From positions 1 to 64,000 of the forward strand of contig CAKSFP010000003.1 in the NCBI GenBank assembly GCA_934454585.1: a DNA stretch of 64,000 nt. The letters are read 5' to 3'. Made by a program: the position numbers and the translations under genes. The DNA comes from an uncultured Clostridia bacterium (lineage in GTDB: Bacteria; Bacillota; Clostridia; UMGS1810). Shown piece by piece: positions 62,963 through 64,000 of the stretch. The stretch's first letter is position 1; every line of letters starts with the position of its first letter. The notes under the pieces were generated by a model, which saw only the letters and a program-made list of their open reading frames with translations, was not told the DNA's origin and made no database searches.

Positions 62963-63035
62963 AATCACATAAGCAACAGAGGCAGATAAAAACCCTGCTT
63001 ATTATATAATAAAACATTTTGGAGGGAAAATCAAT

Positions 63036-64000
63036 ATGTCAAAAGAAAAAGTTATTTTAGCCTACTCCGGCGGACTTGACACTTCAATCATTATTCCGTG
63101 GCTCAAGGAGAACTACGACTATGATGTAATCGCTGTCTGCGGAGATGTTGGTCAGGGCAAAGAAACCGAAGGCCTGGAAGAAAAGGCACTTAAGACCGGC
63201 GCTTCCAAACTCTATATAGAAAATCTTCAGGAAGAATATGTGACGGACTTCATCTGGCCAACACTCAAAGCTGATGCAGTATATGAGGGCAAATATCTCC
63301 TCGGTACATCCACCGCTCGTCCCTGCATAGCAAAGAGATTGGTTGAAATTGCAAAACAGGAAGGCGCAACGGCAATTTGCCACGGTTGCACAGGCAAGGG
63401 CAATGACCAGGTAAGATTTGAGCTGACAATTAAAGCACTCGCACCCGAAATGAAGATCATCGCTCCCTGGCGTATATGGGATATCAAATCCCGCGAGGAC
63501 GAGATAGATTACGCAAACGCAAGGAATATCCCCGTTCCTGTTACCAAAGAGAACAACTACTCCATGGACAGGAACATCTGGCATCTGTCTCACGAGGGAC
63601 AGGATCTGGAGGACCCTTGGAACGAGCCTCAGCTTGACAAAATTCTCAAGCTCGGCGTATCTCCCGAAAAGGCTCCCGATAAGGCAACTTACATTGAGAT
63701 AGAGTTTGAAAAAGGTATACCCGTGTCGATTGACGGCGTGAAATACGGTCCCGTTGAGATGCTCAAGAAACTCAACGAACTTGGCGGTGCAAACGGTATA
63801 GGCATAGACGACATAGTTGAGAACCGCCTTGTCGGCATGAAAAGCCGCGGTGTGTACGAAACACCCGGCGGAACTATCCTCTATACGGCTCACAAAGAAC
63901 TTGAGTACCTCTGTCTCGACAAACAGACTCTGCACTACAAGGCGGAAGTTGCAAACAAGTTTGCCGACCTGGTGTACGACGGTCTTTGGTACACACCTCT
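63036..64000 (+). CDS. argG: Argininosuccinate synthase (3' end beyond window)
   Basis: The first 321 codons are in the window and run open to the edge. ArgG joins citrulline and aspartate using ATP in arginine synthesis. The N-type ATP pyrophosphatase motif AYSGGLDTS is at 9-17, followed by GDVGQGKE, YLLGTSTARP and HGCTGKGNDQVRFE, all typical of the family (about 400 aa in full). GGAGG lies ten bases upstream. The ARG-box cluster upstream suggests repression by arginine. Confidence 0.96.
   Translation, partial: MSKEKVILAYSGGLDTSIIIPWLKENYDYDVIAVCGDVGQGKETEGLEEKALKTGASKLYIENLQEEYVTDFIWPTLKADAVYEGKYLLGTSTARPCIAKRLVEIAKQEGATAICHGCTGKGNDQVRFELTIKALAPEMKIIAPWRIWDIKSREDEIDYANARNIPVPVTKENNYSMDRNIWHLSHEGQDLEDPWNEPQLDKILKLGVSPEKAPDKATYIEIEFEKGIPVSIDGVKYGPVEMLKKLNELGGANGIGIDDIVENRLVGMKSRGVYETPGGTILYTAHKELEYLCLDKQTLHYKAEVANKFADLVYDGLWYTP

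Overview
The window looks like chromosome of a low-to-mid GC Bacillota, most likely an anaerobic Clostridia of the Oscillospirales/Christensenellales kind. The signs are strong GGAGG-type ribosome binding sites, an hprK-murB-rapZ-yvcK-whiA-dnaE-pfkA gene order, lipoprotein solute-binding proteins, S-layer homology (SLH) domains, WhiA, HPr kinase and a TRAP (MtrB) homologue. No tRNA, rRNA, CRISPR array, phage or autonomous transposase was found. Most genes lie on the minus strand; only an amino-acid ABC operon with cysE, an aldo/keto reductase and argG are on the plus strand.

Layout. 1-790: gene-free patchwork of dispersed repeats. 791-16150 (minus): core block folC, valS, a 58-aa membrane protein, pfkA, mtrB, dnaE, whiA, yvcK, rapZ, murB, a ROK glucokinase and hprK. 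16351-20118 (plus): amino-acid uptake (binding protein, permease, ATPase) and serine acetyltransferase, with a mobile-element-like repeat inserted inside the transporter operon. 20177-26313 (minus): a four-gene signalling unit, PAS-GGDEF-REC-HD-GYP protein, solute-binding lipoprotein, hybrid histidine kinase and Hpt protein. 26329-29473: a DUF218 membrane protein, an EamA transporter, a possible 48-aa peptide and an aldo/keto reductase. 29483-48260 (minus): five giant exported proteins, namely a GH99/WbsX-like multidomain protein and two SLH proteins in one operon, an M64-type metalloprotease with a DUF6273-like N-terminus, and a tandem-modular LamG-like protein. 48374-52396 (minus): QueT-like transporter, acyl-CoA ligase, an E2-acyltransferase-fold protein whose catalytic His position is Glu, and a diacylglycerol-kinase-family enzyme. 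52767-60099 (minus): MgtC, ROK repressor, CtpA protease, M23 hydrolase, FtsX, FtsE and a CdaR/PucR-type regulator. 60659-62789 (minus): ruvC-ruvA-ruvB. 63036-64000 (plus): start of argG behind ARG-box-like palindromes.

The central-carbon block (hprK, glucokinase, yvcK, rapZ, pfkA) links sugar phosphorylation, catabolite control and envelope synthesis. The giant exported proteins form a cell-surface system likely aimed at glycans and host or dietary proteins. The signalling unit could couple sensing of a small extracellular ligand to cyclic-di-GMP turnover.

The intergenic gaps carry two repeat families: an element of 76 to 188 bp with terminal inverted repeats (MITE-like), and short hairpins whose stems vary with base-pair compensation around constant flanks. 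The least explained candidates are these repeats, the acyl ligase/E2-like/lipid kinase cluster, the S-layer-GH99 operon and the c-di-GMP signalling unit.
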